Of a stretch of 64,000 nt of DNA, positions 41,756 through 54,284 are shown piece by piece. Under the pieces are notes generated by a model. The model did not search any database. It saw nothing but the letters and a program-made list of their open reading frames with translations, and was not told where the DNA came from. The stretch's first letter is position 1; every line of letters begins with the position of its first letter. Both the position numbers and the translations under genes were made by a program. Origin of the DNA: Pholiota molesta. Lineage: Eukaryota; Basidiomycota; Agaricomycetes; Agaricales; Strophariaceae. The stretch spans positions 62,001 to 126,000 of the forward strand of contig JACGCK010000069.1 of the NCBI GenBank assembly GCA_014925825.1. The letters are read 5' to 3'.

Positions 41756-43550
41756 ACGCCAAGTTGAACCAACAGGACGAAGCCGGCGGTAAAACCGCCA
41801 GAAAGCGAACCGCGCTCATCATTTATTTCTTGCCATGTTTCCTTCCATGCTACTCTGGACGGCGCTCGTCGTCAGAATATGAACCTGAATATGAGATAGA
41901 TACGTACACAATGAGAAAACACACCAGGTTCATCACTGTCCATCTCGAGCACCACCCCTAGAAAAACCCGATCGACTACTGATAGTCACACCGCCCTCCT
42001 GCAGACCCATCGCAGGCTTCCCCTACGCACGAAAAGCCAAAACGCCGCACCGGGAGTCCAGCAACGCAAGACGCGCGAGCTGAGAGCTCTTGCATGCTCG
42101 CAGCGCCGATCCATCCGCGGCAGCTTCCGCCCAGCCGGTACTCCCTCCGCCAGTCGCATACAGCTCGCCGGGCCGGCGGCGCTTATCATGAATCATGAGA
42201 TGAGGCGGAGGAGACTCGCGTCGCGGGGGCTGGCTAGTGACGGGGCGCTCGCTGCGGGGGCGCGGTATCGCGAGGCCGGTCTTGGTGATATCATGTTGAA
42301 AGGACGCTATCGGAAAGGACTTCAAGTGATCAGAGGTGATAGTCCATTAAATTTGGGAAAGGTTAGAAAACAGAGTCGTTCACCCAATTTAGATAGCCTC
42401 GAATAGGTGCTCATAAGGTTCGAACAGAGGATGTGTGAGTTGGATGTGTGCAACTGAGGGAAATTCGCACCAGAAGGACAGAGAATTGGCAGAGAAAAGA
42501 GAACAAGAAAGACGAGAGACCTCCAAGCTTATGTTTGGAATCGGATGAATATACAAATCATGATTCTGAACGGCATGCCGAGAACGTCAAACTCAACGAC
42601 TTGAAACATAAACGTGCATAAACACCGATGTTAACAAACATGCCGCAGTGAAATTAGAAAAGAAGGTGGTGGAACGAGAACATGGGCATCGAATCAAGCA
42701 CAACCAAAAACAATACGAGTAGCAAGGCAGAGCAGAAGCAGATTCCAAGAACAGAACCATCTGAATACATCATCAGCAACAAGCAGCAACTCGAGATAAC
42801 ACAGGTGGCTAAATGCACAAAGAAAAGCTTAGCTTGTACCAGATAACCATCGAGGCTTCTACATGGAATACATCGCCACCCTCGCTCTCGTTTTCAACCA
42901 TACATTGAACCGCGCATCATGCACGTCGGTCGCCATACGAGTAACCCGACCCATATCGAGGTTTCCCGAGCAACCTTCAGCTCATACAAACGTCGTGGGT
43001 ATATAAGTATGTGGTGCAACGAGCGTCGAGGAGGGAGAAGTGGGATATAGAACCAAGACGGAAACTGGTGCAGTGGAGCATAGCAGCAAGCCGGTGCAGA
43101 CAGAAAGGAATGATAAGCCCGCGTAGTTTCTCTGCAGAATGTGTGGCTCGGGTAGGCAGACGCCTCAAGGAGATGAAGCGCCTGTCCCTTGGGATCGTGC
43201 CAGGATTGTGGTGGACTGGGAAAGGGTTGGGCGTCCGAAATCGTCCGACCAGCTGCAGTTCTTGTCACTGGTCCACTCGTCACAGCCGGTCCGTCGGTTC
43301 CGATTACCTAGAATAGATCTCCTTGAACCCTCCATCACAACCTCCAAGACATCGACAATGCAGACCCTGGCACGCAGAACGCACTTACAGAGTGCGCGCA
43401 CATATTCCGATATCTGTGCTTCCTGCCATAGAACCGGTATATGTAATAATGCGCACTTGCGCAATTACTTACGCTGCATCGATGTACGGCGTCATGGCGC
43501 GCCTCACGCCTGTCCCATGAAGACGTGTGCCACGAAGACGTACCGTGGGT
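41756..43550. other. Interval without a supported gene
   Basis: The part from 41990 to 42330 is GC-rich with overlapping frames on both strands. The part from 42420 to 42900 has no protein-like frame. Frames at 42894-43700 on both strands lack recognisable domains. Confidence 0.4.
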
Positions 43551-43559
43551 CCTGCTCAA

Positions 43560-44080
43560 GTCAAGCCCAAATCCAACATCCACCGCCTGGAGAACGCGAT
43601 GATGCCCATTATCATACACGACCTCCGCGTCAGCTTCGACGTGTTCCCCGTCTGAATCTGGTTCGCCGAACCCGTACGTCCTCGCCTCCTTTGCCCCATT
43701 AACACAGCCCATCCTCCCCCAATACCGTCCCTCCTATCCTGTCCGACACCGACCCAGCCCGGCATAAAAACGTACAAACTCGAATCCGCGCGCCTACGTA
43801 CAACCTCCGCGACTACCCCGCCACGATTACCCTCAGCACATCGGATCCCGTGCGTCTGCCGTTCCCGTCCTCCAAGTACCTCGCAATCTACGCTGCGTGT
43901 GCAAGGGTAGCGCAGAACTCCGGCGCGGCGGAGTGGAGTGGGAGGGTGTATCAGGAGATGGACGAGGGGCGGAGCAGGGGGCCGACCGGGCTGCATCCCA
44001 GGGAGGCAGGTCGGGGCAGGTGTTGGAGCGGGCGCTTAGGGGGCTGCAGGTTGGGGAGGTGGAGTGAGGGGCTTGAGATT
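43560..44080 (+). pseudogene. Fragment resembling the C-terminal part of an HNH-nuclease-like protein
   Basis: Pieces in shifting frames match, in order, the tail of the HNH proteins common in Agaricomycetes: HRLENAMMPIIIHDLRVSFD, then GIKTYKLES, then DYPATITLSTSDPVRLPFP and YLAIYAACARVAQNSGAAE. Stops and frame changes between pieces show decay, and the HNH catalytic part itself is not visible. Assignment is from recalled family resemblance only. Confidence 0.4.
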
Positions 44081-44353
44081 TGAGTGTGTGGTCGGAGCCT
44101 TTCAGGTACAATCATTGGCAAGTCGTGGTATGTCGTGGATGTCAAGTAGATCCTATCTATATAATACCCCATTCTGCTTTCCCCCTCCATAAGGGAATTA
44201 ACTCCTTCGTCGAAATAGAACTCACGCGATGGACCCACAAGGCATCAGAGATCAACCACTTTTGATGAAAATGAAAAGTTATCGACAGATCACCGGCGCC
44301 GTGACTTCGTTATCAAATCTATCCATTCCTTTTTCGCCATTCTTCATGCAATC

Positions 44354-44554
44354 ATGTCGACCACTCCTGCTCTGAACCGTTCCTTCCCCGAATACACAGA
44401 CGGACAAAAGATTCGGCATCAGCACACTCTCGACATCGAACAGAAGGTCTTCTCCATCCTCGACGCCTACATCCCGCCCTCATCCGCGATCCCAACAACG
44501 ACTGCCGCAAAGGGCGCTTGCCAAGCGCTTAACTTGTCAGAATCACAGATGTAG
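44354..44554 (+). CDS. Short ORF, 66 aa, possibly the first exon of a truncated gene
   Basis: ATG 44354 opens a frame with natural composition (LNRSFPEYTDGQKIRHQH, LDIEQKVFSILDAYIPP) ending at 44554. The right end abuts the duplicated secreted-protein segment about 100 bp later, so downstream exons may have been cut away. I do not recognise the family. Confidence 0.35.
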   Translation: MSTTPALNRSFPEYTDGQKIRHQHTLDIEQKVFSILDAYIPPSSAIPTTTAAKGACQALNLSESQM

Positions 44555-44656
44555 AATCTCGTCGGAGAATTTAGTGCTTATCAATCCTTTAAACAACCTC
44601 CAATAATTTCTTGACGTCCACAGTCTGAGAGTCCCTCACTGTCATATTTTATCGGA

Positions 44657-44760
44657 AATAAATCGAGGAATCGACAACATGGTTGGCGACATGGCTATCA
44701 TCAACCGTATAAGGAGAAATATGTTTGTCATTGGCCAATGACGCTATCCCATTTGAAATA
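44657..44760 (+). other. Empty-site counterpart of the Plavaka insertion
   Basis: The sequence around GTTTGTCATTGGCCAATGAC is continuous here. In the other copy, GCTTGTCATT ends at 33651 and TTGGCCAATGAC resumes at 39889. This defines the insertion point after CATT and the TT duplication. Confidence 0.8.
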
Positions 44761-44823
44761 ATATGTTACAAACGAAGCTCAGTAGTTCACAAAACCATCC
44801 TTTAATCCTCCGAGACAAACGCT

Positions 44824-45441
44824 CTACTGGGGGGCGCACACGAAGGAACTGATTTGGTCATTGATGCCAGGAGGAAGGGTAGAAAACCCAGGATTGACCG
44901 CTGTGTAGCTCAATCCTTGACATCCGGCGTCCCTAATAAACAGCCCATTAGCATCGTATCCGTATGTGTACTATCCTTGTGGGGCAGTAAAGCTACTCAC
45001 ACGTAGGTAGTGCAGAAAAATCCCACGTCGGGGCCAAAGCTCGAGATGGAGTCCTGGAATGGAGAGTCGAAGGTGTAGCAGAAATACACCTCGAACGCGA
45101 AATTGACACAGTCGCCGGTGAAGTCGAAGTCGGTGCAGACGTAGAGATGACCAGAGACTTCAGCGGCTCTCGCGTTGAGGTTCTCCTGTGTGGTTATTGA
45201 GGGATAATTCCCAGATAATTCGGTTGATGGATGCTACTCACGACATTCGCGGCGGTTGCAACGTTGCCGCCGATGAGAGCGACAGCGGCTGTCGCGTTGC
45301 GGTTCTCCTTTGTGGTTATTCAGAGATAATCCCCAGATAATCCAGTTGATGAACGCTACTCACGACATTCGCGGCGGGTGCAGCATTGACGCCGACGAGA
45401 GCGACAGCGGCAATGACGAAGAGGCGAGCAAATTTAGCCAC
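44824..45441 (-). pseudogene. Small secreted cysteine-rich protein 2, start codon lost
   Basis: Exons by homology to protein 1: about 45441-45364, 45307-45242, 45185-45001, 44932-44824. The signal core (ARLFVIAAVALVGVNAAPA), the duplicated intron-exon unit, all six cysteines and the C-terminal SSFVC block are preserved and in frame. The codon aligned with the paralog's ATG is GTG (45441-45439), and homology to protein 1 stops right there: upstream DNA is unrelated AT-rich sequence. The gene therefore lacks its promoter and start. It might be expressed only if a new upstream exon supplies a start. Confidence 0.75.
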
Positions 45442-46200
45442 TGCTGGGACCCAACAATTGTCAAGGATGAAAAACGCATGAAAAACGGATGTATATTTAG
45501 TTAAAATTAACAATGTACTAAATTTAGCATTTTGAAACAATTATTGGTTGTAAAAAAGACAATAAGAATCAGAATAGAACCTTAAATTCGGTTCGAATTT
45601 CAATTATTGCAAATTTTCGACGTTTTCGACGATTTTTTCTGTCTCAAAATATGTCTAAATCTTGGAGTTCTGTTTCGCTTTTTTACAGTAAGAATTTTGG
45701 CATTTTTTAGGAGTGAAAAATCCTTTGAAAATTTCTAATTCAGGAATTTCAAAAATTTCCAAATTTCGATGCATTTTCATTGTCTTTGGCTTTTTGAAAA
45801 AGATTATAAAAACTTGAAAATTTGTAGACTGAAAAATATATCGCGCCATGTCAGGCGCTCGTCAGGGTGCCTTCCAGGGTGCCAGACAATTTCTAATTTT
45901 AGATTACATCGATGAAAGGTCGACCTTTTATAAGACAGAATTACGTGAAGTTATATACAATGTCCAATGAGAGTTTGTATCGACAGAAAAGAGCGAAAAG
46001 CGCAGTGTTATAGCTGATTTTTTCCGGAATTTGTCTTTGGAATCAGCAAACGATGAATTTAGAAGGTTCGGGGGGACTTACCGAGGAGCGATTGTTTTGG
46101 TACAGGTACAAGAAAGGGAGATATTTCCGGATCAACGCGAGGTGCTAATTGCCAACAGCACAAAAAAAGGGTATGGGTAGTGAATCTATACCTGATAAAT
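45442..46200. other. AT-rich noncoding interval
   Basis: Many short A/T tracts and TTTTCGACG-like motifs are present, with no open frame of natural composition. It abuts the truncated secreted-protein gene, so it may be an inserted element, but no terminal repeats were found. Confidence 0.5.
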
Positions 46201-46207
46201 CGTATCC

Positions 46208-46762
46208 TTACCATCCTTCAAACAAAATAAGCATAGAAAAACTAAACAGTGCTATGCCTGCGTAAACATGCGGGTTAATTTTTGATTTTTTATCTGAGTT
46301 TTGAAAGAGAACATACCAGATAACCGTAGAACGCCACTGCTGGCTGGCGAATGTTCGCCAAATCCACCTCGATCTCCATGATCGCCATCGGAATGTGGGC
46401 GCTTGGTGTATATCGATGAAGAAGTGAACTCCTCCCACGTAGTATCCTCGACGCGAAAACACGCGCGCAGTCAAATGGAAATCGTTTCCGTGTGGGGACG
46501 CCCTTCGGAACCTATCAGCGAAACGAGAGATGTAGGGAGGAGAAATGCTGACACGATCAAGAAACTGCAATTGGCTTTGCACTGTGGAAGAGACGCGATT
46601 GCCGCGAGCGATCGTTGTACAAGGAGATCTTGAGGCAGTTGGCACAGTCGACGGTCGTTTGATAAAATTGAAATGGTCGGCATGTGGACTGGGATGAAAA
46701 TGGGTGGAAGTTGGAATTAGGTGAAGAAATGGCAGTGAACTCCGTACCGCAGCGTTTATCAA
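46208..46762 (-). other. Open frame of 184 codons without ATG start, uncertain
   Basis: The frame is open to 46208, and its first codon at 46762 is TTG. One part looks protein-like (WRSWRSRWIWRTFASQQWRS, then a hydrophobic C-terminus VYAGIALFSFSMLILF), while other parts are Ser/Pro-rich. It may be the remains of a gene or chance. Confidence 0.2.
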
Positions 46763-48100
46763 CTTGGCGACTTCACGCAGTCACAAGACGTTGAGCTTAT
46801 TTCTCCCATCATCCTTCCTCCGTCGCGACCGACACCCCGCGCTCGACATCCACACGCTGAAGTGTTTCGTGAAGGCCATTAGGTGCCCTCATCCCATGCG
46901 TCAATCCCACAACAACCCCGTACACAGACTGCGCCGCCACCCTATCGTATAACTCTCCACCTTGACGACATCGCAGAAACAGATCTTGCACTGTGTCCTT
47001 TTGTGCTGGGCGTTGAGTCTGGAGGGTCGCCTCTAGAAGCAGTTGACGGTGGTGGCGGCGACGACGTCGTTACGTCGGGGGGTTACCATGTTCTCCGGCC
47101 ACCTACACCTGCCATTCTCCCTCGCTCTTGACGACGATGACGATTCCGGGCGCTCGCGACGGTGCACGTCCGCCGAAATGCGCATGGAATGGGCAATGTG
47201 AGGCGGCAGCGGCCTTGACCGCATATACAGTACGTTCCGCTCATGGCGACGGTCTGCAGCGGAAGCTGACGACGCGTCGGCGCCGCAGGGCGCGAACGCT
47301 ATCTCGCCGTGCACCACCCCAGCCGCCTATACCTACCGCCTGTTCCCGCTCTCCTTACATCGCGGCCAGTCTATCTACGCCACCCACCATCCTTGCACGA
47401 TCGCCTACCCCAACAACGCCGACGATCTCGGCGCCGTGTTCGATGCCGACTTCGCTAGGCGACGAATACGGCGCCTATATTCGATGCCGCGGGACGCTCA
47501 GTCGCCATACTAGCGGACAATTTTAATGTGAGTTTCCTTTCGTTGTTCTGCATCCGTGCTTACCTCGTCCCTGCAGCTGGAACCTCCTCGCCGCCCATTG
47601 CCCTCCAACTCGAACGCCTTTTGCGTCAGCCAAACCCTCGGCCGCGTATAACGATTCGCAAGATCATTGCAACCGACGACGGAGCCCGCCGCTGCAACAC
47701 CCACCGTTCGTCCTCGCCTTCGACCACTCTGCCACAAAGAACGGCCCCAGCAGATCCTAGGTACCACGGCGGCGGCGCAACGACCCTATTACGGCTATAG
47801 AGAACGGCAAGGGAAGGGGGCTATACGGAGACCGGAGTAGAACCACAACGAGACGCCGACGCTGAGATACGGGACGGACGACAACGGCGCGTCTCGTACC
47901 CTTGAACACGAGATACCGACGCTGGCAGCACGGACGCTGCCGTCGCTTCGCAGCCACCTCGTCGACGAGCGGCGCGTTTGCGCTGGCGTTCGTCAGTCGC
48001 AGCGTTCGGTGCCGCGGGAGGCGTTGTTGGATGCTGGCAGGTAAGCTAAGCTGCCTTCCTTTGTTGTGAACTCGTACTTACCTCGGCAATGCGATCGCTC
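46763..48100 (+). other. GC-rich degenerate interval, possible fifth R relic
   Basis: Around 46880-47010 the order of short matches (CCCTCATCCCA, CGTCAATCCCA, CCACCTTGACGA, GGCGTTGAGTCTGG) resembles R copies 3 and 4, but the similarity is weak. The rest has overlapping low-complexity frames on both strands with no recognisable gene. Confidence 0.25.
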
Positions 48101-48137
48101 CAGCTCCTCGTCAGCCATTACCCACCACTTTCAAGCT

Positions 48138-49833
48138 CTACAACCCCACAGTATTCCGCCGGTTACCATCCTCGACACCTATCGGCTGTGGCCTTCCTTC
48201 CGCGTCGCGTTGGAGCAGGTGTAGGAGCAGGGTCTTCGGGCTCAGCAGTGCCTTTACGAGTTCGTCTGGCGGTGGGCCTGGGAACTGGCTCAACGTGTTC
48301 GTCTTCAGGAGGCGGGTGGGCGCAGATGCGGCGCTCTCGACGCGCGGCGTGCCAGCGACGACGCTGCGGTGCTTCATGTCGTTGACGGTCTCGCGCATGC
48401 GGTCAAGCAGGCTGCGCGGGTCCAGCTCCTCGTCTTCCACGTCGGCAACTTGAAGTATCAAGTCTTCTGCGGGTGTGCCTTCCTCTGCGATCGCATATCC
48501 AAGCGCACGGCCCTTGGTAGGCGAGCCAAACACGAGGTCGCCCTGGGCGTGACGGTAACAGCAGCAGCCGGCGTCGGGGGCGCGGGAGGCGGCATCGCTG
48601 ATGACGCTGTCGGGGCAAGCGACGGTGCGCCGGCCGGGCCGGGAGGTCCTTGACGCGTCTTGGCTATTGAACGAGCACTCTCCTGGCCTCGCCACCGCCG
48701 AGGGAGTATCGTCTTGAGCCAGCGGCTTGCGCCGGCGGCGCTTCTGCGGGCGCGGGCCCTGGAATGCTGGGTGGCGCCATGCTGGCCCTGCTCCGGTCTG
48801 AGGCGGCAGGGAAAATGGGGCGCTGCACCTGGCCCGTGAAAGGATTGTGTGCCTGGGGTGTCATGAATGACCCAAGAGCCCTCCTGATGGGAGTTTGCGT
48901 AGGCCGAACGGGTAGTGGGGCAGGTACTTCGTTTCGCCTTCTTCGAGCTCTTCTTCGGCTGTGTTCTCTGCATGTGCAGCATTACTATCTGCTACGTCGT
49001 CATTGGGTGTGTCCTGTAAGAAATAATAATCAATAAGCCTGGACTTTGAATAAAGATGCCAGGCAATTTTACGTCTTCGTCCTCTTCAGCGTCAGCTGGA
49101 GCACCGAATTTCCATGGAATAATGCTTTCCAAACTCTTCCTCCAGAGAGATTTATTGGCCTCCTTTTGCGCAAGAGCCTCGGGATACTCTTCTTCATCAG
49201 TGAATTCCTCATCCTCGTCGTCCCCACTACTCGCACTGCGCATCACGACGTCCTGGTCTTCCTCTTCGCCTTGCTCGTCGTAGCCGTCGTCTTCATCATC
49301 TTCACTGTCGTTCTCGGCCCCTTCAACTTCAGCAGGGTCAACCACAGCACTCAACGCCTCCATCTCCTCTTCACGCTCCTGTTCCTTCTCCTTCTCCGCG
49401 CGCCACACGGCTCTCTGCGCGCTGCGAATTAGCACTGCTCGGTGCCACCGAGTGATTTGCGGCGCGGGGTACGCGGCGGTGCAGCCCGCTCATGCAGGGG
49501 GGCAGGCGCCTGCAGCGATCGCGCTGGCGATCCCGTCGTCGAATAAACGTTAAGCAAAGGCGCCATCGCACGTCTTCGAGGATGACGAGGTCGCGGCCCT
49601 CTTCGACTACACGCGGGTGGTTTGTATGCACGAGCACGATCTCCTCTTCCTCTTCGCCCTTCTGCTCTTGTTGTTTTTCTGTCCTCGTTCTCCTTCCGCG
49701 ACCATATGTGAGTCGAGCGTGGCGATATGAGCTGGGAGTGCGGCGATCTCGTCCTTGAGGTCGCTCTCGCGCTGCTTGCTGCGCTCGAGGACAGTATCTT
49801 TGTCGACAGCGAGGGCACGCTCGGCTTCGAGTT
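48138..49833 (-). pseudogene. Degraded coiled-coil and acidic nuclear-type protein gene
   Basis: Consecutive minus-strand pieces in changing frames make one protein-like series. A coiled coil (LEAERALAVDKDTVLERSK, QRESDLKDEIAAL) is followed by an EIVLVHTNHPRVVEEGRDLV piece, then RRKSLGGTE, a long acidic segment (WRAEKEKEQEREEEMEAL, DEDEEFTDEEEYPEAL), SLWRKSLESIIPWKFG, and a distal part with LLDRMRETVNDMKHRSV. At least two frame breaks lie near 49440 and 49600-49660, and one intron-like acceptor (TTACAG) near 49015. The 5' end is cut sharply at about 49833, where the sequence becomes AT-rich beside the Tnp2 locus. I do not recognise the family. Confidence 0.5.
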
Positions 49834-50022
49834 CATCCCCTTACATTTGTCAGTTTGGAACTTCAATAAATTAATGTCAACTTTCTAATACATTCATTAA
49901 CAGCCTTGTTATTTTATTTTATCTAAAATAAAGTTAGATGAAGGTGGTTACTGATGAAGTGTGCACTTACTTCTACGATAGTAACAGCGGTAACAGCGAT
50001 GGTGCCATGAGGTTTCGTGGCT

Positions 50023-53000
50023 TCAATATTCCTGGTATGAAGTTAGCAATGATATATTAATTCTTTCCAAACGAAGACCTACCCGTGATAATGAAATGAC
50101 AGCAAGACATGATGTACCTTCCCACTGAAGCGAAAGACTGGCAAAATGGCTGTCGACATCTTCAGGTCTGATGATGACGACCTGACCGAGGTGTTCCGAC
50201 CACAAAGACGCTTGGAGTTCTCGGTAAGGTTCGAAGGGATCACTCGAAGTGGTTTTGAGCAAGTGGCGAACAGCGAATAGTGTGTCGCCCGATGATGTTT
50301 GGATTATGCCTTCGATAATTGCAGGAACGGGAGGAGCTGAAATTTGGCCAACTAAAATAGAGCTGTTTCCGTGATGACGCTTGGAAGTAGAGAACGTCAA
50401 CCCTTTGATGGTGACGCTATTGAGGAATTTAGCAGTACGTGGTGTTTCGCTCGGTGAGGTTGAAAAAAAAACGCGAAGTGCTTTATGGATTGGTTCGGGT
50501 ATTAGCGTGGTCGCTTTCACATCGATTTCGGGAATGTCATCTTCGATATCAGCCAAAAATTGGGAGATGTCCGTGAGGAGGGTATTTTTGACTTGAGGGT
50601 TCACGAACTTGCTGAAAATACCATGACAATTTTTGATTGCCACTGGACATCCTTCCTTCAGCATCAGAGCCCGAAGATTTGAAGCTTTCGTAAATGACGT
50701 AGAAATTGTTTCCTCAAGCTGAGCTGTTAAAGATTTAAAACTAAGAAAATTAGAAGAAATTAGATGATCAACACACCGTTTTGATTGTTAGTTGGGATAC
50801 GTTGTAAGAGACCGATCAGTCGTTCGAAAGGAAAAGTCCACCATGAATGTACAGGCCCATAGAGGCGCAAATATTCCGCTAAGTGGAGTGCCATATGATG
50901 GTTGGGTCGAAACCTATATGTGGGAAAGATTTTACGAAGGCCTTCGAGATAATTGGACATGTGTCCGAGATACTGGTCGGCTTTATCGTGGGATGTCGTG
51001 CGTGACGAGGCAATTATAACTGCAGAAACCAGAGATAGTGTTACGGACAGAAGGTCTTTGAGATGTTGGGGTACTTCATCATCATCATCATCATCCTCGA
51101 GTCGGGTCCACAAACGAATGAGCGATATGGGGAGGTACGTCGTCCCAAGTGCGCGCCATTGATCTGCCTTGAGCTTTCCATGGCTTGGTTGACCCAGATT
51201 CGTTGGCACGGATGTAAGCCATGAAGGGGTTGACATATTTTGTATATCAGCACGGATCTGGTCAACATCGGCTTTTGTAAGGATGCTACCCTTCTGAAAG
51301 ATTCGCGTCGATTCATTTTGGTTGCGTCTCTGGTATGAATGTCAAAACAAGAAAACAAGATAAAGGCGTGATGGTTCTCACCCATGCGAGAATTGCGACA
51401 ATGTAATCCTTTTTGTGGAGTTTCTTGGAACGTGCTATGTCTGGTACGCATTCCGCACATCAATCCTGAGCGTATCACAGATTAACTGCAGGCCTTTTAA
51501 ATGGCTACTATTTTTGAGTCGCTTGGCCCACGTATCACGTCCATGAGGCGTCCGTAAGTCATCATTCATAGGAGATTCCAGTAGGCGTATTGTTTTTCCC
51601 AAGACTTTTTGTTCAGGGTCAGATGTAGGAAGCTCGTCCTCAGGAATATTGATAACAATTGCACGATGAATTTGTTCCTTTTCGTTCAAGCGGATACCCA
51701 GAATTTCGAAGTGCTCTTGGATCAGGCCCAGAAAAAGATTATGCATTGCATCAACAACAACAAAGCGAGCGGGATCGAAATATGGTAGCTGGTGAAGTAC
51801 AGACCAACGAACCCCCGTTTCGCGAACAGTTTCATTTTGTTCTTGTTCATTCTCAGCGTGCAGATAGAGGTCGGCCAGCTTCTGGATCGATTCCCCAGTC
51901 CGTCGATGGTGTAAGGAAATATACGAATCCCCGTTGTCGTCCGACCTACGGTACAATGACACATGGCGCACATTTGCGTATGACCAACACCCGCAAAGCC
52001 ATTAATTTTGCGGGCTGCCGGTAGATCTGAAACGACACAGACAAGAGCGCATCGGGCTACTCTTCCATAATAGCAGCGGCTGGTGCGGGAAAAGCGGACC
52101 CCAGTAAACCAAAATTCCAATAGCTCATCGACAAGATGGGCAAGATAATGATTCAGACAGGCTAACGGAGGTTCGTTGGGGCCAGGAACGACACCGAAAA
52201 GAAACATGTTTTCGGGCTTATAGCGCATGTCTGGAGGAAGGTTGAGACAAACAAGTGATATCATGCCTATCGACTTCTTTGCTCCTGCCTGCTTGTTGCC
52301 GAGGGGGTTGAAAAAGTCGACACATAGAGAGAATACATAACGACCTTCGCCCTCTTTCCCTCCACAGCTGAAGTGTTTCCCATCTGGTCCATTGAAGTTC
52401 TTCAACATATCTCCGTCAAAGATGTCATGCATATCTGCGTTCCGATCTGGAGCGACATTTGCCCATGCAGCGTCCATTTTGTCTTCGAATCCAGAGCGAG
52501 AGAGCAAACCACCAAGCCAGTCTTTGAAACTGAATGCGACGAAAGGTTTGATGGGAATATAAATTGTATGTCCATCTATGCGTCGTGGTTTGAGGAGAGA
52601 TGTCCCGCATGGAGGGCTGTCGGCAAATGAGCGATGCGTACACTGAGGAGGATAGCTCGGAATAGGAGAATTTGATTTGAAAATGGGTTTATAGGTGGCA
52701 TGGCAGTCGGCATTTGGGCAGACTGCGTATATGGTGTGTTCATTCTTCAAAGAAAACTGATTTTCTGCCGTTCGGATATCGTTTGGAATGTTCGAAAGGA
52801 GCTTCTGGTCGCGTTGAGATAAGACTGGACCAGCTCGGAGAAGTGTGAGTTGGATGATATATTGTATCATTTTCAACATGAACTCGCATCCACGTCGGCC
52901 GACACCGAGAAGTACTTGACAAGTAACAACCAGGAAGAAAGTAACTTGTAGGACGGGGTCAACATTCCAAAAAATAGGTTCGAAATGATGCGCTAGCCAT

Positions 53001-53834
53001 ATTTTAGACACAGATAGACAAAAGATGGAAAAGCGAAATACCTGTATTATGAGGGATTCCATACGAAGGGGTTTTCATCGTGGATATATGGGCTAATTCT
53101 TCAATCCAGTTCTTCTCGGCCTTCTTCAGCTTGGAATCGATACGCTGCAATTTCTTCGAAATAGGGCTTGCCACGGCGAGAACGGCGGGAGATTTGGACC
53201 TCACACCATCTAATCGCTGACATAACTTAGTGGAGCGTTCAAGGAGACTGGCGAGTGGAAATGGAGGGGGCGGGCCCGTCGAAGATGGGGTTTCGAGGCA
53301 TTTGAGACGTTCTACTGTTTCATCAAGGAGATTTTTCACGTCAGGCGCAAGTTCGTCGGTTAACACACGAATAAGTTCCTCCTCGCGATGCATTCCTGGG
53401 CTAGATTTAGCTGGCGGGCTCTCTCGTAAGGGAGAGGAAGTCGGATAAGAAGGGATAGAGGAGTGTCGTTCAGGGATTACGGACTGAGTGGATGAAGTGG
53501 AACTCTTGCTTGCAGGGGTAGATGGAGGGGAGCGAGAACCAGAAGGGTATACAACATCCCGCGACCATAAGGGATCGTGGACGGAGGGCCCAGAAACTTT
53601 GTCTGCGAGGGTTTGTGAAGCAAGATGCATGGTAATTTCTTCAATCTGTGCCTCCATGACTGCGTGGGCATCGTCCTCTGCGTTCTGAAGAATCGACGTT
53701 TTTCGAGCAATCGCGGCGCTATCGGCAATTTTATGAATTTTAACCTCTCTATGCGTCAAAATTCTCCCTTGTTTCCCGGTAAGTGGATCGACAGCTTGAC
53801 CACAGCCGTATTCACTGCAGATACATAGCGACAT
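50023..53834 (-). pseudogene. Tnp2-type (CACTA/EnSpm) transposase gene with two frameshifts
   Basis: Exons by splice sites: 53834-53042, 52992-51382 (with two frame breaks), 51329-50777 and 50723-50023, with introns of 49-53 nt. The start is taken at ATG 53834 (MSLCICSEYGCGQAVD); the frame extends to ATG 53936, but that part looks like an upstream intron. Family blocks include the DIFDGDMLKNFNGPDGKHF region, CVDFFNPLGNKQAGAKKSIG, LNLPPDMRYKPENMFLFGVV, PYFDPARFVVVDAMHNLFLG and YGPVHSWWTFPFERLIGLLQ, as in fungal Transposase_21 proteins. Frames shift near 51955 (after QMCAMCHC) and near 51440 (before SKKLHKKDYIVAILAW), each consistent with loss of one base. The source element is probably immobile on its own. 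Terminal repeats were not found. Confidence 0.8.
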
Positions 53835-54284
53835 TGCAGACGAAGAAGTTACTGCGGTAAACCACAGCACCTTCGTGCGCGCGTAAGGACGAAGGGTGAA
53901 CGGCTTGGAGGTTCTTACGGCAGAGCTTGAGCCCATCCTGCCTTTATATCAGTCGTCAGTCTCTTTACAGAACAAAGACAAAGGACTAGAAGGCTTACCC
54001 GTCAAGAGCCATCGTTGCTAGGTACCAACAATAAGTCCTGCCGCAATGCAGCTAGCCAATACCTAGCAATTCCCAAATGACAGAGTTACATCGGAAGACC
54101 AAAGTACCTCAAATCAATAGTTGCATTGGCAAGCCAATACACCTAGGGGAGAGCATGATAGAGCGGAGGCGATGGTTGGCACCATGGATTCAAGATTGGT
54201 TGTGGGACTTGAAGACGCTTCACGCGACTGATGGCACACGTGGTAGTGTCACATAGCGTGACGTTACCTCATGGCTGGGGTAGG

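Noticed and set aside
49905..49985. A further 3' exon of the Tnp2 gene
   Set aside because: GTAAGT and TTTTAG borders exist, but the preceding exon already ends in frame at 50023 and the added tail would be only a few residues.
52373..52630. Plus-strand frame within the Tnp2 gene
   Set aside because: It is a shadow of the conserved transposase exon.
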